The notes: a model not told the origin generated them from the sequence alone. Counted from the stretch's first letter, positions 43,251-52,712 are shown. The stretch is DNA of 64,000 nt from Cryomorpha sp963748925 (GCA_963748925.1 CAVVKG010000002.1:62001-126000), one strand, 5' to 3'. Numbers and translations: made by a program.

Positions 43251-45044
43251 ATGGCTACAGCAGCAATCATTACCCTTTTGGTCATTGCATTGGCAATCAT
43301 TCTGTTTGTTACAGAGGTCATTTCCATTGATGTAGTTGCAATTATCCTAATGGCATTGCTCATGCTTACCGGTGTGGTGAGCATTTCTGAAGGACTTTCA
43401 GGTTTTAGCAATCCGGCTACAATTACGGTAGCATTTATGTTTATACTAAGTGGCGCCCTGCTTAAAACCGGAGCATTGCAGTATGTAACGCACCAGCTTA
43501 CCCGCGTATTTGTTAAAAATATTCGGCTCGGTATATTCTTGATGATGGTTCTGGTGGCGGTTATTTCAGCATTTGTAAATAATACCCCTGTTGTTGCAGT
43601 TTTTATACCTGTGGTAATTCAGATTGCAAATGCGTCTAAAATCAATCCCGCCAAATTATTAATTCCATTATCATTCGCTTCCATAATGGGAGGGATGTGC
43701 ACGCTTCTCGGTACATCAACTAATCTTTTAGTAAACGGAATTGCCTTGAGAGAAGGGGTAGAAGAAATTGGAATTTTTGAAATGTCATTGCTCGCACTTA
43801 TTATGTTGGTAATCGGCATATTATACATGGTTTTTATAGGGTATAAAATACTTCCTTCCCGTGAAGCTGAATCGGACTTGAAGGAGAAATTTGGTCTGCG
43901 CGATTATATTACAGAAATTGAAATTCTACCTGGTTCAAAGTTAGTAGGTATTAAAATATTGGATTCCAACCTGGTGCGCCAACTCCAAATAGATATTCTT
44001 GAAATTAACAGAAGTGGTACCCGTTTTACCCTGCCTCCGGGCGATTTTATTTTAAATGCAGGCGATGTTCTAAAAACCCGATGCAGTGCTGACAAGATAA
44101 GGGAACTAAAAGATCAGGCGCGAGTGGTACCCAATTCAGAGATGAAAATCGGTGATCAGGATCTGGGCGAAGGTAATTCGACTCTTGTTGAGATGGTAAT
44201 TACCTCAAATGCTTCTATGGAAGGCCAAACATTGCGGGAGGCCGATTTTCGGCGACGCTTTCGTGCGGCTCCTCTGGCTATAAGACATCGGGAAGAAATA
44301 CTTCGTGATAATCTATACGACGTTGTGTTGCGCTCGGGCGATGTAATTCTGGCAGAGGTGAAATCGCACTTTGTGCAGGCACTGAAGCAAATGGAAAACG
44401 AGCAGGACGCACCTTTTGCCATCATATCTGAAAAGCGTCTGGAAGATTTTGATCGCAAGGGATTTTGGTCTACGATTTCTCTGGTAACTGTTATGGTAAT
44501 CTGCGCAGCTGCCGGCTTAGTAGATATTGCGGCAGCGTCAATTACCACCGTTATTCTTCTCGTATTGTTGGGGAATATTTCGATGAAAGAGGCCTACGAA
44601 TCTGTTAATTGGAAAATAGTTTTTGTACTTGCCGGCGTACTAAGTCTCGGCATAGCAATGAAAAATTCTGGACTTGATAATGCCATAGCGAGTCTCTTAA
44701 CTAGTAATTTGGGCCATATGGGACCCATATTTATCCTCTCCGGTGTATATCTCGCGACTTCAATTCTCACAGAAGTAATGTCAAATAATGCAACAGCAGC
44801 TCTTATGGCTCCTATTTCTATCACAATTGCAGCAACCTTAGGGGTAAGCCCTACGCCCTTTTTAATTGCGGTGATGTTCGCTGCATCGGCTAGTTTTATG
44901 ACGCCAATTGGTTACCAAACGAATACTATGGTTTATAGTGCGGGACAGTATAAATTCGCCGACTTTATCAAGGTCGGCTTCCTGCTCAATATTCTGTTCT
45001 GGCTTATTTCAAGCTTTCTTATTCCGGTGTTCTTTCCGTTTTAA
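43251..45044 (+). CDS. SLC13-family permease with two TrkA-C domains
   Basis: A 597-residue integral membrane protein. N-terminal helices (about 5-200) contain FVNNTPVVAVFIPV and GTSTNLLVNG, the SLC13/divalent-anion symporter motifs. Two RCK_C (TrkA-C) domains lie between about 205-290 and 300-385, and a second helical half ends with TSILTEVMSNNATAALMAPISI and TPIGYQTNTMVYSAG. Such carriers move sulfate, phosphate or dicarboxylates with sodium; the substrate is not clear. The paired TrkA-C insertion is common in this subfamily. Confidence 0.88.
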   Translation: MATAAIITLLVIALAIILFVTEVISIDVVAIILMALLMLTGVVSISEGLSGFSNPATITVAFMFILSGALLKTGALQYVTHQLTRVFVKNIRLGIFLMMVLVAVISAFVNNTPVVAVFIPVVIQIANASKINPAKLLIPLSFASIMGGMCTLLGTSTNLLVNGIALREGVEEIGIFEMSLLALIMLVIGILYMVFIGYKILPSREAESDLKEKFGLRDYITEIEILPGSKLVGIKILDSNLVRQLQIDILEINRSGTRFTLPPGDFILNAGDVLKTRCSADKIRELKDQARVVPNSEMKIGDQDLGEGNSTLVEMVITSNASMEGQTLREADFRRRFRAAPLAIRHREEILRDNLYDVVLRSGDVILAEVKSHFVQALKQMENEQDAPFAIISEKRLEDFDRKGFWSTISLVTVMVICAAAGLVDIAAASITTVILLVLLGNISMKEAYESVNWKIVFVLAGVLSLGIAMKNSGLDNAIASLLTSNLGHMGPIFILSGVYLATSILTEVMSNNATAALMAPISITIAATLGVSPTPFLIAVMFAASASFMTPIGYQTNTMVYSAGQYKFADFIKVGFLLNILFWLISSFLIPVFFPF

Positions 45045-45119
45045 TAATATATCGAATTCTATTCTGTTCACTTTTTATTTTTTGATCGATATGTAAGTAT
45101 CAATCAAAAACTAAATAGT

Positions 45120-46820
45120 ATGAAAAAGAATGTTTACACATTTGTAGCTGCAGCAGTTTTAATTTGCGCGATAGCTGCACCAGCAAAAGCTCAACTCAAT
45201 AGAGGAGCAAAAAAGATAAGCACAGGGGCAGCGTTGCTGGGAAGCAATGAAGCAGACTTTGTGAATGAAAAGAGTTTTCCTGACCGACCGGTTTCGAGTT
45301 CCTTCCAGCAAAATTCTAATATTCCCGAATACGATCAAATAAATGCACCCATACGATGGTATGCAATTGAGAATGAAAATAATACGGATTATTGGGAAAG
45401 TGTTAATATTAATAAGATTTGGGTAGGTCTTGATCCGGGTATCACCATTTCTGATGCGGAGATAAACGAATTTCTGAGTGAATATGGGCTTACCAACCTG
45501 ATTAGCGAAAGCAGAAGAAAGCACCAAACGAATTACTGGATTTTTGAATTGACAAATGCTTCACCCGACTTGGTTGTGGAGATGGCTAAAGCTGCTCGCA
45601 ATGTCGAAGGTATACAGTATTTAGAACCTTCTGTAATATATCAAACGCACTACACGCCTAACGATCCGCTCTATAATCTTCAGTGGGGGCCTTATGTTAC
45701 CTACTTTGACGAAGCCTGGGACCAAACCACAGGTGGTAATTCTTATAATGTGGTAGCCGTAATTGATGATGCTTGCGACTGGAATCATGAAGATTTATAC
45801 GATCAAGTGTGGTATGGCTGGGATTATGCGATGAACGATTTTGATATTTCGCCTGACGACCCTCTTAATCATAAACATGGTACGCATACAACTGGAACGG
45901 TTGCAGCTACAATTAATAACAATATTGGAGTTGCGGGAATGATAAATGATACTGTATACTTCGCTAAAGTGGGCCTTCCTGATGGAACCTTGAGTGATGA
46001 AGGTATTGTGAATGCTTATTATGATATTGCCGAAATAGATAGGATTACTGCTGTAAACATGAGTTTTGGAGGTAGTGCACCAAGTACTGCTAACGAACAA
46101 GGAGTTAATTTTGCCTGGAATAATGGTAAGCTTCTTCTTGTTTCAAGTGGAAATGAAGGAACAGGAACAATCTCATATCCGGCGGCATACCCGGCTGCAA
46201 TGGCAGTGGGAAGTATTGGTACCGATGGTTCGCAATTGGGATTGGCCACTTATTCCCAATTTGGCAACGAGCAAGAAATAAGCGCGCCTGGCGGCGAAAC
46301 TCAATTCAATTATGGTATTGTTTCATGCATTCCATTAAATGAATACGAATCTATGCAAGGCACTTCGATGGCTGCGCCACATGTTACCGGATTGGCAGGG
46401 TTGCTCAAGCATGTAAATATGGATTTGACCAATGCTGATATCAGGAATATTATAAATGCTACGGCTATCGACCTTGGATCTCCAGGTTGGGATGTAGAAT
46501 TTGGATACGGAATGATAAATGCCGGACAGGCAGTTCAGGCAGCACTTAACGGAAGTGTTGGTGTTGCTGAGCTAAATAATGAAGACGTTTTACATATTTA
46601 TCCGAATCCCTCATCTGATCAGATTTTGGTAGCTAAGAAAATCGATTTTCAAAAAGGAAGCTACGACGTTATAGATATTACCGGAAAAATAATAAAGTCT
46701 GTTTCGATAGGATCTCAAAAGCTGATGTCTATTTCGGTATCAGAATTACCTGCCGGAGTTTACATTTTGAGAATGAATTCTGAAATTGGAACGACAGCAA
46801 CCCGTTTTGTGAAAATATAA
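45120..46820 (+). CDS. Secreted subtilisin-like serine protease with T9SS sorting domain
   Basis: A 566-residue protease. A signal peptide (about 1-24) and a propeptide (to about 175) come first. The S8 domain has catalytic Asp216 (VAVIDDACD), His253 (HKHGTHTTG) and Ser416 (MQGTSMAAPHVTG), with Asn345 for the oxyanion hole. The last roughly 75 residues form a T9SS type A sorting domain (HIYPNPSSDQI, GVYILRMNSEIG). It is secreted through T9SS and anchored or released after C-terminal cleavage. All catalytic residues are intact. Confidence 0.92.
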   Translation: MKKNVYTFVAAAVLICAIAAPAKAQLNRGAKKISTGAALLGSNEADFVNEKSFPDRPVSSSFQQNSNIPEYDQINAPIRWYAIENENNTDYWESVNINKIWVGLDPGITISDAEINEFLSEYGLTNLISESRRKHQTNYWIFELTNASPDLVVEMAKAARNVEGIQYLEPSVIYQTHYTPNDPLYNLQWGPYVTYFDEAWDQTTGGNSYNVVAVIDDACDWNHEDLYDQVWYGWDYAMNDFDISPDDPLNHKHGTHTTGTVAATINNNIGVAGMINDTVYFAKVGLPDGTLSDEGIVNAYYDIAEIDRITAVNMSFGGSAPSTANEQGVNFAWNNGKLLLVSSGNEGTGTISYPAAYPAAMAVGSIGTDGSQLGLATYSQFGNEQEISAPGGETQFNYGIVSCIPLNEYESMQGTSMAAPHVTGLAGLLKHVNMDLTNADIRNIINATAIDLGSPGWDVEFGYGMINAGQAVQAALNGSVGVAELNNEDVLHIYPNPSSDQILVAKKIDFQKGSYDVIDITGKIIKSVSIGSQKLMSISVSELPAGVYILRMNSEIGTTATRFVKI

Positions 46821-46864
46821 AATTCCTTTTGGAGAAAGTGTAGATGTAAACATTCATACCAGTT

Positions 46865-46899
46865 CAATCCCGTTTGCCATGTTATTGCAAACGGGATTG
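46865..46899 (+). terminator. Perfect 13-bp hairpin, probable terminator of the subtilase gene
   Basis: CAATCCCGTTTGC (46865-46877) pairs perfectly with GCAAACGGGATTG (46887-46899) around a 9-base loop, 45 bases after the protease stop. The T run after it is weak, so it could instead be part of a larger repeat element with 46901-46969. Confidence 0.55.
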
Positions 46900-46900
46900 G

Positions 46901-46969
46901 CCATTTATAAAAGTCTCGTTCGGTTCGTTTTTGTCTTGAAAAGAAAGACAAAAACGAAATTATAAATGG
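46901..46969. repeat. Nested inverted repeat
   Basis: CCATTTATAA (46901-46910) pairs with TTATAAATGG (46960-46969). Inside, TTCGTTTTTGTCTT (46924-46937) pairs perfectly with AAGACAAAAACGAA (46945-46958) around a 7-base loop. An asymmetric 13-base stretch separates the two stems on the left. It may be a dispersed element; copy number cannot be judged from one window. Confidence 0.6.
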
Positions 46970-47235
46970 GAATGGTGAGTCAGATTAAATACAAAAGCAT
47001 CAATGGGAGGCAGAAAAAATTAATGAATTAAGGCTCTGCCAATAACTGTCGGGCATTGCAATTCCGAAACTTGCGGTTTTGTGGCACCAATAGATTAGCT
47101 GGAAACTGTTTAATTCAATATGATAATCTGAAATCATTTTAATTAAGAATATCTTTTAAGGTTTTAATATTGGGGAGCAGGCTATGTTTTAATTTCGTAT
47201 TTTGATATTCTAATTTTCTGACCTAAGAAACCATT

Positions 47236-48189
47236 ATGAAAATCAATAAGATTCTATTTACATTATCCATAATAGGTAGTTTGTCGCTTTGCGCCGATCG
47301 AAATCGGGATGGTTATGAGGGTTCTGTTTGGAAGATTAAGGGTATGACTTTGGAGTCGCCTCCTACTGAGATTGAAGCTAACAGTTTAAAACCAATATCT
47401 GAAATCAATGCCAATTATGTGGCCATTGTGCCTTATGCATTTACGCCAAAAGGAAAGCCCGAAGTCTTTTTCAATCATAAAAGGCAGTGGTGGGGTGAAA
47501 AAGAAGAGGGAGTAGTGGAATTAATTAAGATGGCCCGCTTAAATAAATTGGAGGTCATGATAAAACCACAAGTGTGGATGCATCACGGGTGGGTAGGAGA
47601 TTTTTCTTTAACTAACGAAAGCGATTGGGCCCAATGGGAGGAAGCTTATAGCAAATACGTTTTGTTTTATGCTAGAGTGGCAGCAGAAAACGATGTGAAA
47701 CTATTTTGTATTGGTACGGAGTATAAACAGGTGGCCACGAAGCGACCTGAATATTGGAAATCCTTGATAAAACGGGTTAGAGCGATATATTCAGGGAAGC
47801 TTACTTACGCTGCCAATTGGGATGAATACGATTCTGTAAAGTTCTGGAATGATCTCGATTTCATTGGTGTTAACGCTTACTTTCCTCTTTCAAAAGCTGA
47901 GAGTCCCTCTGTAGACCAACTTAAAGCGAAGTGGAGAAATATAATTCCTGATCTCCGTTCTTTCGCAAAACAGTATGAAAAGCCAATTCTTTTCACAGAG
48001 TTTGGATATAGAAGTGTTAATAATGCTGCTGGAAATCAATGGGAGCTCGATGCGATGCCGTTAAATCTTACCGTTCAGGCCAATGCTTTTCATGCTTTCT
48101 TCGAAACCGTCTGGCGGGATGATCAAATAGCAGGTGGTTTTATCTGGAAATGGGAGTTTGACGCAAACGCAGGGGCGCCGCAAACTTAA
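47236..48189 (+). CDS. GH113-like glycoside hydrolase (beta-mannanase type), 3' end frameshifted
   Basis: 317 residues. A short N-terminal hydrophobic segment (ILFTLSIIGSLSLC, a possible lipoprotein signal) and a TIM barrel: KPQVWMHHGWVGDF, the acid/base Glu in FCIGTEYKQ, and the nucleophile Glu in PILFTEFGYRS, with WKWEFDANAGAPQT near the end. GH113 enzymes cut beta-mannan. The frame ends early, but in the next frame the sequence continues KYTPQGKPALNVISDAYSEK to a TGA at 48249-48251, the usual GH113 ending. One base seems to be missing near 48186. Confidence 0.8.
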   Translation: MKINKILFTLSIIGSLSLCADRNRDGYEGSVWKIKGMTLESPPTEIEANSLKPISEINANYVAIVPYAFTPKGKPEVFFNHKRQWWGEKEEGVVELIKMARLNKLEVMIKPQVWMHHGWVGDFSLTNESDWAQWEEAYSKYVLFYARVAAENDVKLFCIGTEYKQVATKRPEYWKSLIKRVRAIYSGKLTYAANWDEYDSVKFWNDLDFIGVNAYFPLSKAESPSVDQLKAKWRNIIPDLRSFAKQYEKPILFTEFGYRSVNNAAGNQWELDAMPLNLTVQANAFHAFFETVWRDDQIAGGFIWKWEFDANAGAPQT

Positions 48190-48281
48190 AATATACTCCT
48201 CAAGGCAAACCGGCTCTAAATGTTATTTCGGATGCCTATTCTGAAAAGTGAAAATCCAAAACCGGAAAAATAAGCAGTTTA

Positions 48282-48608
48282 TTATCTGAAAATACCCTTT
48301 ATTTTTCGGATTAGTTTTGAACCACCTTTAACGGTAGATACAGTTAAGGCCAAATATTTTAGATAAGTAAAAATTTTTCCACTTCTGAAAATACCTTGCT
48401 TGCCATCAAAAAAACCTTCTCCATTTCCATCTCCGCTTGAAATGCCAAGCGCTTCCTTAATAAGATTAATAGGAGATAGGCTCGCTTTGAAATCCGAAAC
48501 ATTATATCTCAATTCATCCTGTATGATGTTTTTCTTTAGTTTCAAACGAAGGATCTCATTATCGAGATCTTTCATGGAACGGATATGACTATATTTATTC
48601 GTCTTCAT
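48282..48608 (-). CDS. Hypothetical small protein of a YtxH/holin-like cassette
   Basis: The frame begins at 48650, but Met 48608 (MKTNKYSHIRSMKDLDNEI) gives a natural start 14 bases inside the previous gene; 108 residues. It is Lys-rich at the start with an amphipathic helix (EILRLKLKKNIIQDEL) and a weakly hydrophobic C-terminal region. No family is recognised. It is the last gene of a three-gene set with the holin-like and YtxH proteins. Confidence 0.6.
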   Translation of the reverse strand: MKTNKYSHIRSMKDLDNEILRLKLKKNIIQDELRYNVSDFKASLSPINLIKEALGISSGDGNGEGFFDGKQGIFRSGKIFTYLKYLALTVSTVKGGSKLIRKIKGIFR

Positions 48609-48969
48609 CTTTGTTTTCGTCTTCTTCTTCAAAAATTTCTCCGATAACAAATTTCATTACTAATCTGGAAATAAAACCCTTCGCTAAAATATGAACAATT
48701 ATCACGAAGGCTATAATACTCAAGCCAGTATATAAACAACCAAGAGAATAATTATCAAGATATCCTCCCCAGTAAATTGCAAGAGCTGTAAAAAAGAAAA
48801 CAATAGCTATACAAATGATAGCTATTGCAAAAATAAGTCTAATCCCTTTCGAAATAAGCCTGGAGGTTAGTCTTGCAAGAATTAATTTATATCTGTCTTT
48901 TTCTGAATGAAAATAAAGCCGCATAGCGGCTTTACTTTCGTCCAAAATTTCTTCTGCTGACTTTCTCAT
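48595..48969 (-). CDS. Phage-holin-family-like small membrane protein
   Basis: 124 residues: a charged N-terminal helix, two transmembrane helices (about 43-65 and 78-98), and an acidic C-terminal tail (FEEEDENKDEDE). The layout matches the actinobacterial-holin-X/phage_holin_3_6 type proteins that lie beside YtxH genes in many bacteria and are not phage. It is 27 bases after YtxH and overlaps the next gene. Confidence 0.65.
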   Translation of the reverse strand: MRKSAEEILDESKAAMRLYFHSEKDRYKLILARLTSRLISKGIRLIFAIAIICIAIVFFFTALAIYWGGYLDNYSLGCLYTGLSIIAFVIIVHILAKGFISRLVMKFVIGEIFEEEDENKDEDE

Positions 48970-48996
48970 TCAGTAGTTTTCGTTTGGTAGCAGGAT

Positions 48997-49302
48997 TTAG
49001 TTTTTAGTTGCATTCTTCAAACTAGAAGCTGCCTCTTTAACATTTGCAGAAGCAGTATTTACTTCCGATGAAGTATCGTTAAATCTCTCCTTAACATTAG
49101 AAGCTGTATCATTGATCTTAACTTTCAAATCATCATAAGCTTTATTTACTTTCTCCTCAATTGAAGCTTCCATTTTACTCAACTTCTTCTTGGTTTGAGA
49201 TCTTACTTTTTTGCCATTCTCACTATTTAGGTACAACCCTGCTGTTACACCAACGGCGGTTCCTAGAATGAAAGTCAATATTCCTTTGCTATTATTGCTC
49301 AT
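48997..49302 (-). CDS. YtxH domain protein
   Basis: 101 residues with one N-terminal transmembrane helix containing a glycine zipper-like face (GILTFILGTAVGVTAGLYL), then NSENGKKVRSQTKKKLSKM and an amphipathic tail. YtxH-like proteins belong to the general stress regulon in Bacillus; the biochemical role is unknown. First gene of the cassette with the holin-like protein. Confidence 0.8.
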   Translation of the reverse strand: MSNNSKGILTFILGTAVGVTAGLYLNSENGKKVRSQTKKKLSKMEASIEEKVNKAYDDLKVKINDTASNVKERFNDTSSEVNTASANVKEAASSLKNATKN

Positions 49303-49384
49303 GTTTATTTTTTTTATGGTTAGGTACTGTAGCTATTACAGTTTAGGTTTAATTTTTAAATTCTTAATCTACTAACGAAGGCTA

Positions 49385-49918
49385 TTATAGCTCGTCGTCG
49401 TCATTAAGTTTTTCTTTTAATTCATCCACTTTTTGCTGGGTGTTGTCTTCTAATTTTTCATAGTTTTCTTCCAACCAGTTCATACTTTCTTTATATCCTT
49501 CTTCAATTTCTTGGCCTGCTTCATTGACAGCAGCACCAGTATTATCAGAAGTTCTCTCAAACCAAGATTCTACTTCAGAAATTTGAGCTTCAGCTTTAGA
49601 ATTAAGTTCAGCCTGTCGTGCTTCAAAATCTTCTTTCATAGATTCATACTTCTCTTCAAGACGTTCGGCGTCTGCCTTCATTTCATCTGAAGTGTTCTCA
49701 AATGCTTCTTCTGTGTTATCTTCTAGCTTTTCAAAACGGCGATCAATCTCGTCCCAATTCACAGCTTCATTAGAGGCTATGACGTTCTGTACGCTATCAA
49801 TAAAAGAATTCATTTCAGATAAGGCTTCATCTTGTCTCACTTTCTGCTCCGCTCCATCATCGCAAGAAGTGAAGGTAACTAGTACAAGTGAAGAAATTAA
49901 AATAATTGCAGTTTTCAT
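49385..49918 (-). CDS. Coiled-coil lipoprotein
   Basis: 177 residues. A lipoprotein signal (VLVTFTSC) is followed by an almost entirely helical, acidic chain with heptad repeats (RRFEKLEDNTEEAFENTSDE, EKYESMKEDFEARQAEL, NYEKLEDNTQQKVDELKEKL). The motif EKLEDNT appears twice. No known family; probably a periplasmic structural lipoprotein. It lies just upstream of the YtxH cassette. Confidence 0.65.
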   Translation of the reverse strand: MKTAIILISSLVLVTFTSCDDGAEQKVRQDEALSEMNSFIDSVQNVIASNEAVNWDEIDRRFEKLEDNTEEAFENTSDEMKADAERLEEKYESMKEDFEARQAELNSKAEAQISEVESWFERTSDNTGAAVNEAGQEIEEGYKESMNWLEENYEKLEDNTQQKVDELKEKLNDDDEL

Positions 49919-50221
49919 AATAAGGTGGTTTTTTTTTAAAATTTCCTATTTATATAAAGTACAATTTAAGTTCCAAAGTTAGTCATTTTCTAACAGATCC
50001 TCTATGTACTTATTTGTCAGTGTTTTAAAATCTATTTATGTATTTCAGATCTTGGGAATGCCTAATTAGTCTGGGAATTTTTATACACACTCTGTGTAGT
50101 TTCAGAAAAACTGCTCCTCAATCTGTATCTAATAATAATATGCTACAGGTTAAGTCCTGTAATTGAGTTATCTCACTTCAAAGATGAATATTGTGAGACC
50201 TCCTCCAGAATGGCAATTCTA
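49919..50221. other. Intergenic region of 303 bases
   Basis: Contains a candidate -7 box for the lipoprotein gene: CAAAGTTA at 49974-49981, which is TAACTTTG on the minus strand, about 56 bases upstream of that start. Nothing else is recognisable. Confidence 0.35.
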
Positions 50222-51145
50222 TTATTCATTCTCTCTTTCACGAGAATTATTACGTTCAGCAATACTTAGAGCCATTTCACTAAGTTTTTCACCTCCTTTG
50301 ATTCCGAAATCGAGCGTACGAATAGGGAATGGAATCATAATATCGTTTTCATCAAAAGCCTTCTTAATTGCCATTACAGCTTCACTTTTGAACGACCTAT
50401 AGTTTGCCTGATTCTCATTATTCATCCAAATGGCGATTGTGAAATTTATTGAACTACTTCCAAATTCTTCGAACCACAGATGGGTATCTTTCGACTTATC
50501 CAGATGATTTAAGTCCGTGACTGCATTAAGGGTAACTTCCTTTACTTTATCCAAATCATCACCATATGATATTCCAACGCTCAGATCTAGCCTTCTTGAG
50601 CCTGACTTCGAGTAATTTATGATTTTATTATAAAGTACGCTTTTATTGGGAATAATAATGTCCTGGCCTTGAAAATTACGTAGGATAGTCGCGCGAAGAT
50701 TCATTTCACTTACAGTGCCCATTTCATCATTCGATTCAATAATGTCCCCAAGTCTTATTGGTTTTTTGAAAGCCATAATGATACCCGCAAGGAAGTTTGC
50801 AGCAGTATCCTGAAAAGCAAAACCAAGTGCCAAACCTATTATACCGGCTCCTGCAAGCAGAGATGTAACTGTTTTATCGAGCTGAACTGCACTCAAGGCT
50901 GCAAATACCCCTAAAAGTAGAATTGCGACAAACACTGCGTTCGCAAACAACTTCATAATTGCTGTATTTCCAGCAGTTTTTTGGTCGATCTTACGAACCG
51001 CATATCTAGCAAGCTTAGCAAGAAAGTAAAATACAATCACGATTAATACCGCAACAGCAATATTTGGCAACATTTTAATTCCTGATGTAATCCAGTTGCT
51101 AAGTTTTTCGGTAAAAAGTGCGGTAGTCTCTTTAATTTGAAGCAT
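50222..51145 (-). CDS. MscS-family mechanosensitive ion channel
   Basis: 307 residues. Three transmembrane helices (about 22-45, 65-90, 95-120), the third with the Gly/Ala face of TM3 (GLALGFAFQDTAANFLAGIIMAF). The beta domain that follows has DIIESNDEMGTVSEMNLRATIL and IIPNKSVLYNKIINYSKSGSRR, and the C-terminal domain contains WMNNENQANYRSFKSEAVMAI. It opens under low membrane tension. It is the third mechanosensitive channel in the window and is complete. Confidence 0.9.
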   Translation of the reverse strand: MLQIKETTALFTEKLSNWITSGIKMLPNIAVAVLIVIVFYFLAKLARYAVRKIDQKTAGNTAIMKLFANAVFVAILLLGVFAALSAVQLDKTVTSLLAGAGIIGLALGFAFQDTAANFLAGIIMAFKKPIRLGDIIESNDEMGTVSEMNLRATILRNFQGQDIIIPNKSVLYNKIINYSKSGSRRLDLSVGISYGDDLDKVKEVTLNAVTDLNHLDKSKDTHLWFEEFGSSSINFTIAIWMNNENQANYRSFKSEAVMAIKKAFDENDIMIPFPIRTLDFGIKGGEKLSEMALSIAERNNSRERENE

Positions 51146-51254
51146 TTATTATAATTTTAATCGGGGGTACGGAACTGTTGGAAATAACAGTCGTAACTTC
51201 CAAATTGTTTAAAGCTAGAACAGAAAGCTTAAATTTAGCTCAGTACCTCATCTC

Positions 51255-52712
51255 TTATTCAGGCGTATCTACCGGAAGTAGAATGGTAAACGTTGAACCT
51301 AATCCCTCCTCACTTTCTACTTCTATTTGGCCGTTGTGCTCAGATATAGTGGCCAATGTATCGGTTAGACCTAATCCTACACCTTTCTTTTTGCTTGTTG
51401 AAAAAGGGTCGAAAAGAGTTTTCTTTTGCTCTTCAGTCATTCCGACTCCATTATCTTCTATATATATGCACAAGTAATCTTCTTCCTTGTAAGTACCGAC
51501 AATCACCTTGCCCGAATCTTTTTCAATCGATTCAATAGCATTTGTGATAATATTTGAAACGGCAATTTTTAGTTTAGCGCCATCGCAGAAATAGGGGAGG
51601 TTATCATCTTCAAAGTCTAGCTCTAACACAATATTAAGAAGTTTAGCTCTATCTCTTGCTCCGTCAAGAGCTTCATTTACTATGCTTACAATATCACAGG
51701 ATGTGTTTTTTAGACTTTTTTGTTCAGACGATTTTAAAAGCTGATCAATAAGTTTGTCGATGCGTACGGTGCACCTTTCAATAATTCCTATATAAAGTTG
51801 AGACTCTTCATTTTTGGGAATTTCGTCTTCCAGCTGGTTTACCGCTAAAGTAATATTGGTAAGCGGATTGCGAATTTCGTGAGCCAGGGTGCGCGCCAGG
51901 CGATATGTCATTGCTATTTTTGAGGAACTTTCTTTTATGTTTTGAAGCCTCTTTTTGTAAGATATATTATTAAGCGTACCATGATAACCCGTTATTTCTT
52001 TCTGAGGAATTTCAGCTTGGTAATTGGTTTCGTGAAGGGCTGATATCTTTAAATGTCCTTGAAAAATACCCTTTTGATCAATACGTTTAAATTTCAATTC
52101 TACATCACAGAAGTTGCTATTTTTCTGATCAAATGAATTCTTCAGGTTCAGAAAATCTTCCTCATTGTAGAAAAGAACACTAAAATCCATCTGGTTTATT
52201 TCTTTACGCTTCACACCAAAAAGGTCGGTAAACACCTGATTTATATTTTCTATTTTCCAATCAGGAGTTAAAAAGAAAGCTGCATCTACAGCGTTGTAAA
52301 ACAAAGACTTATATCTATTTTGTTGCTTTTCGATTTCTAATTTCAGGGCTCGCGACTCTATTGCGTATTTAATGCAATTATGGAGACCAGAAGCCGTAAG
52401 TTGATCCTTTATCAGATAATCGGCTGTTAAACTTTTTACAGCAGTAAATTCTTCAGCTGAATCCAGTGAAGAGGTTAAATAAATAACAGACGAAGGAAAG
52501 AGTTCGAAAGTATACTGGGCCAGAAAAACAGTTGGTTTTTGATCAATCAGGTTTTCATCAATCAATGTTATATCAAATGGGAGGTCTTGTTGATCACCTA
52601 GGGTTGTTCGATGAAAGAGTACATACTTATCAGAATAATGAAAAAGTAATTCTCGCAACTGCTTCTCCAGCAGCAGGTCTGTAGTAAGTATGAGGACTTT
52701 AGTTCGATACAT
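51255..52712 (-). CDS. Cytosolic histidine kinase with degenerate receiver and PAS domain
   Basis: 485 residues with no membrane helix. An N-terminal receiver-like domain (about 1-125; KVLILTTDLLLEKQL, ITLIDENLI, DYLIKDQL) lacks the usual Asp pair, so phosphorylation is uncertain. A PAS domain (about 130-250, FLTPDWKIENINQVFTDLFG) precedes HisKA with the phospho-His in LAHEIRNPLTNI, then the ATPase domain (NIITNAIESIEK, DNGVGMTEEQK, GVGLGLTDTLATIS). It starts 13 bases after the sigma-54 activator stop and is probably its partner. Confidence 0.85.
   Translation of the reverse strand: MYRTKVLILTTDLLLEKQLRELLFHYSDKYVLFHRTTLGDQQDLPFDITLIDENLIDQKPTVFLAQYTFELFPSSVIYLTSSLDSAEEFTAVKSLTADYLIKDQLTASGLHNCIKYAIESRALKLEIEKQQNRYKSLFYNAVDAAFFLTPDWKIENINQVFTDLFGVKRKEINQMDFSVLFYNEEDFLNLKNSFDQKNSNFCDVELKFKRIDQKGIFQGHLKISALHETNYQAEIPQKEITGYHGTLNNISYKKRLQNIKESSSKIAMTYRLARTLAHEIRNPLTNITLAVNQLEDEIPKNEESQLYIGIIERCTVRIDKLIDQLLKSSEQKSLKNTSCDIVSIVNEALDGARDRAKLLNIVLELDFEDDNLPYFCDGAKLKIAVSNIITNAIESIEKDSGKVIVGTYKEEDYLCIYIEDNGVGMTEEQKKTLFDPFSTSKKKGVGLGLTDTLATISEHNGQIEVESEEGLGSTFTILLPVDTPE

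Larger units (their letters stand above)
46821..47235. other. Intergenic region of 415 bases with hairpins
   Basis: Holds the two-hairpin element at 46865-46969. The remainder, 46970-47235, is AT-rich with no ORF or clear promoter; the GH113-like gene start lies at its end. Confidence 0.5.

Noticed and set aside
48181..48192. Programmed -1 frameshift at the end of the GH113-like gene
   Set aside because: The bases do not form an X-XXY-YYZ heptamer in the zero frame, and there is no clear downstream hairpin. A one-base loss is simpler.
48595..48969. Part of a prophage lysis cassette
   Set aside because: The holin-like protein sits with YtxH and no other phage gene (lysin, capsid, integrase) is present in the window.
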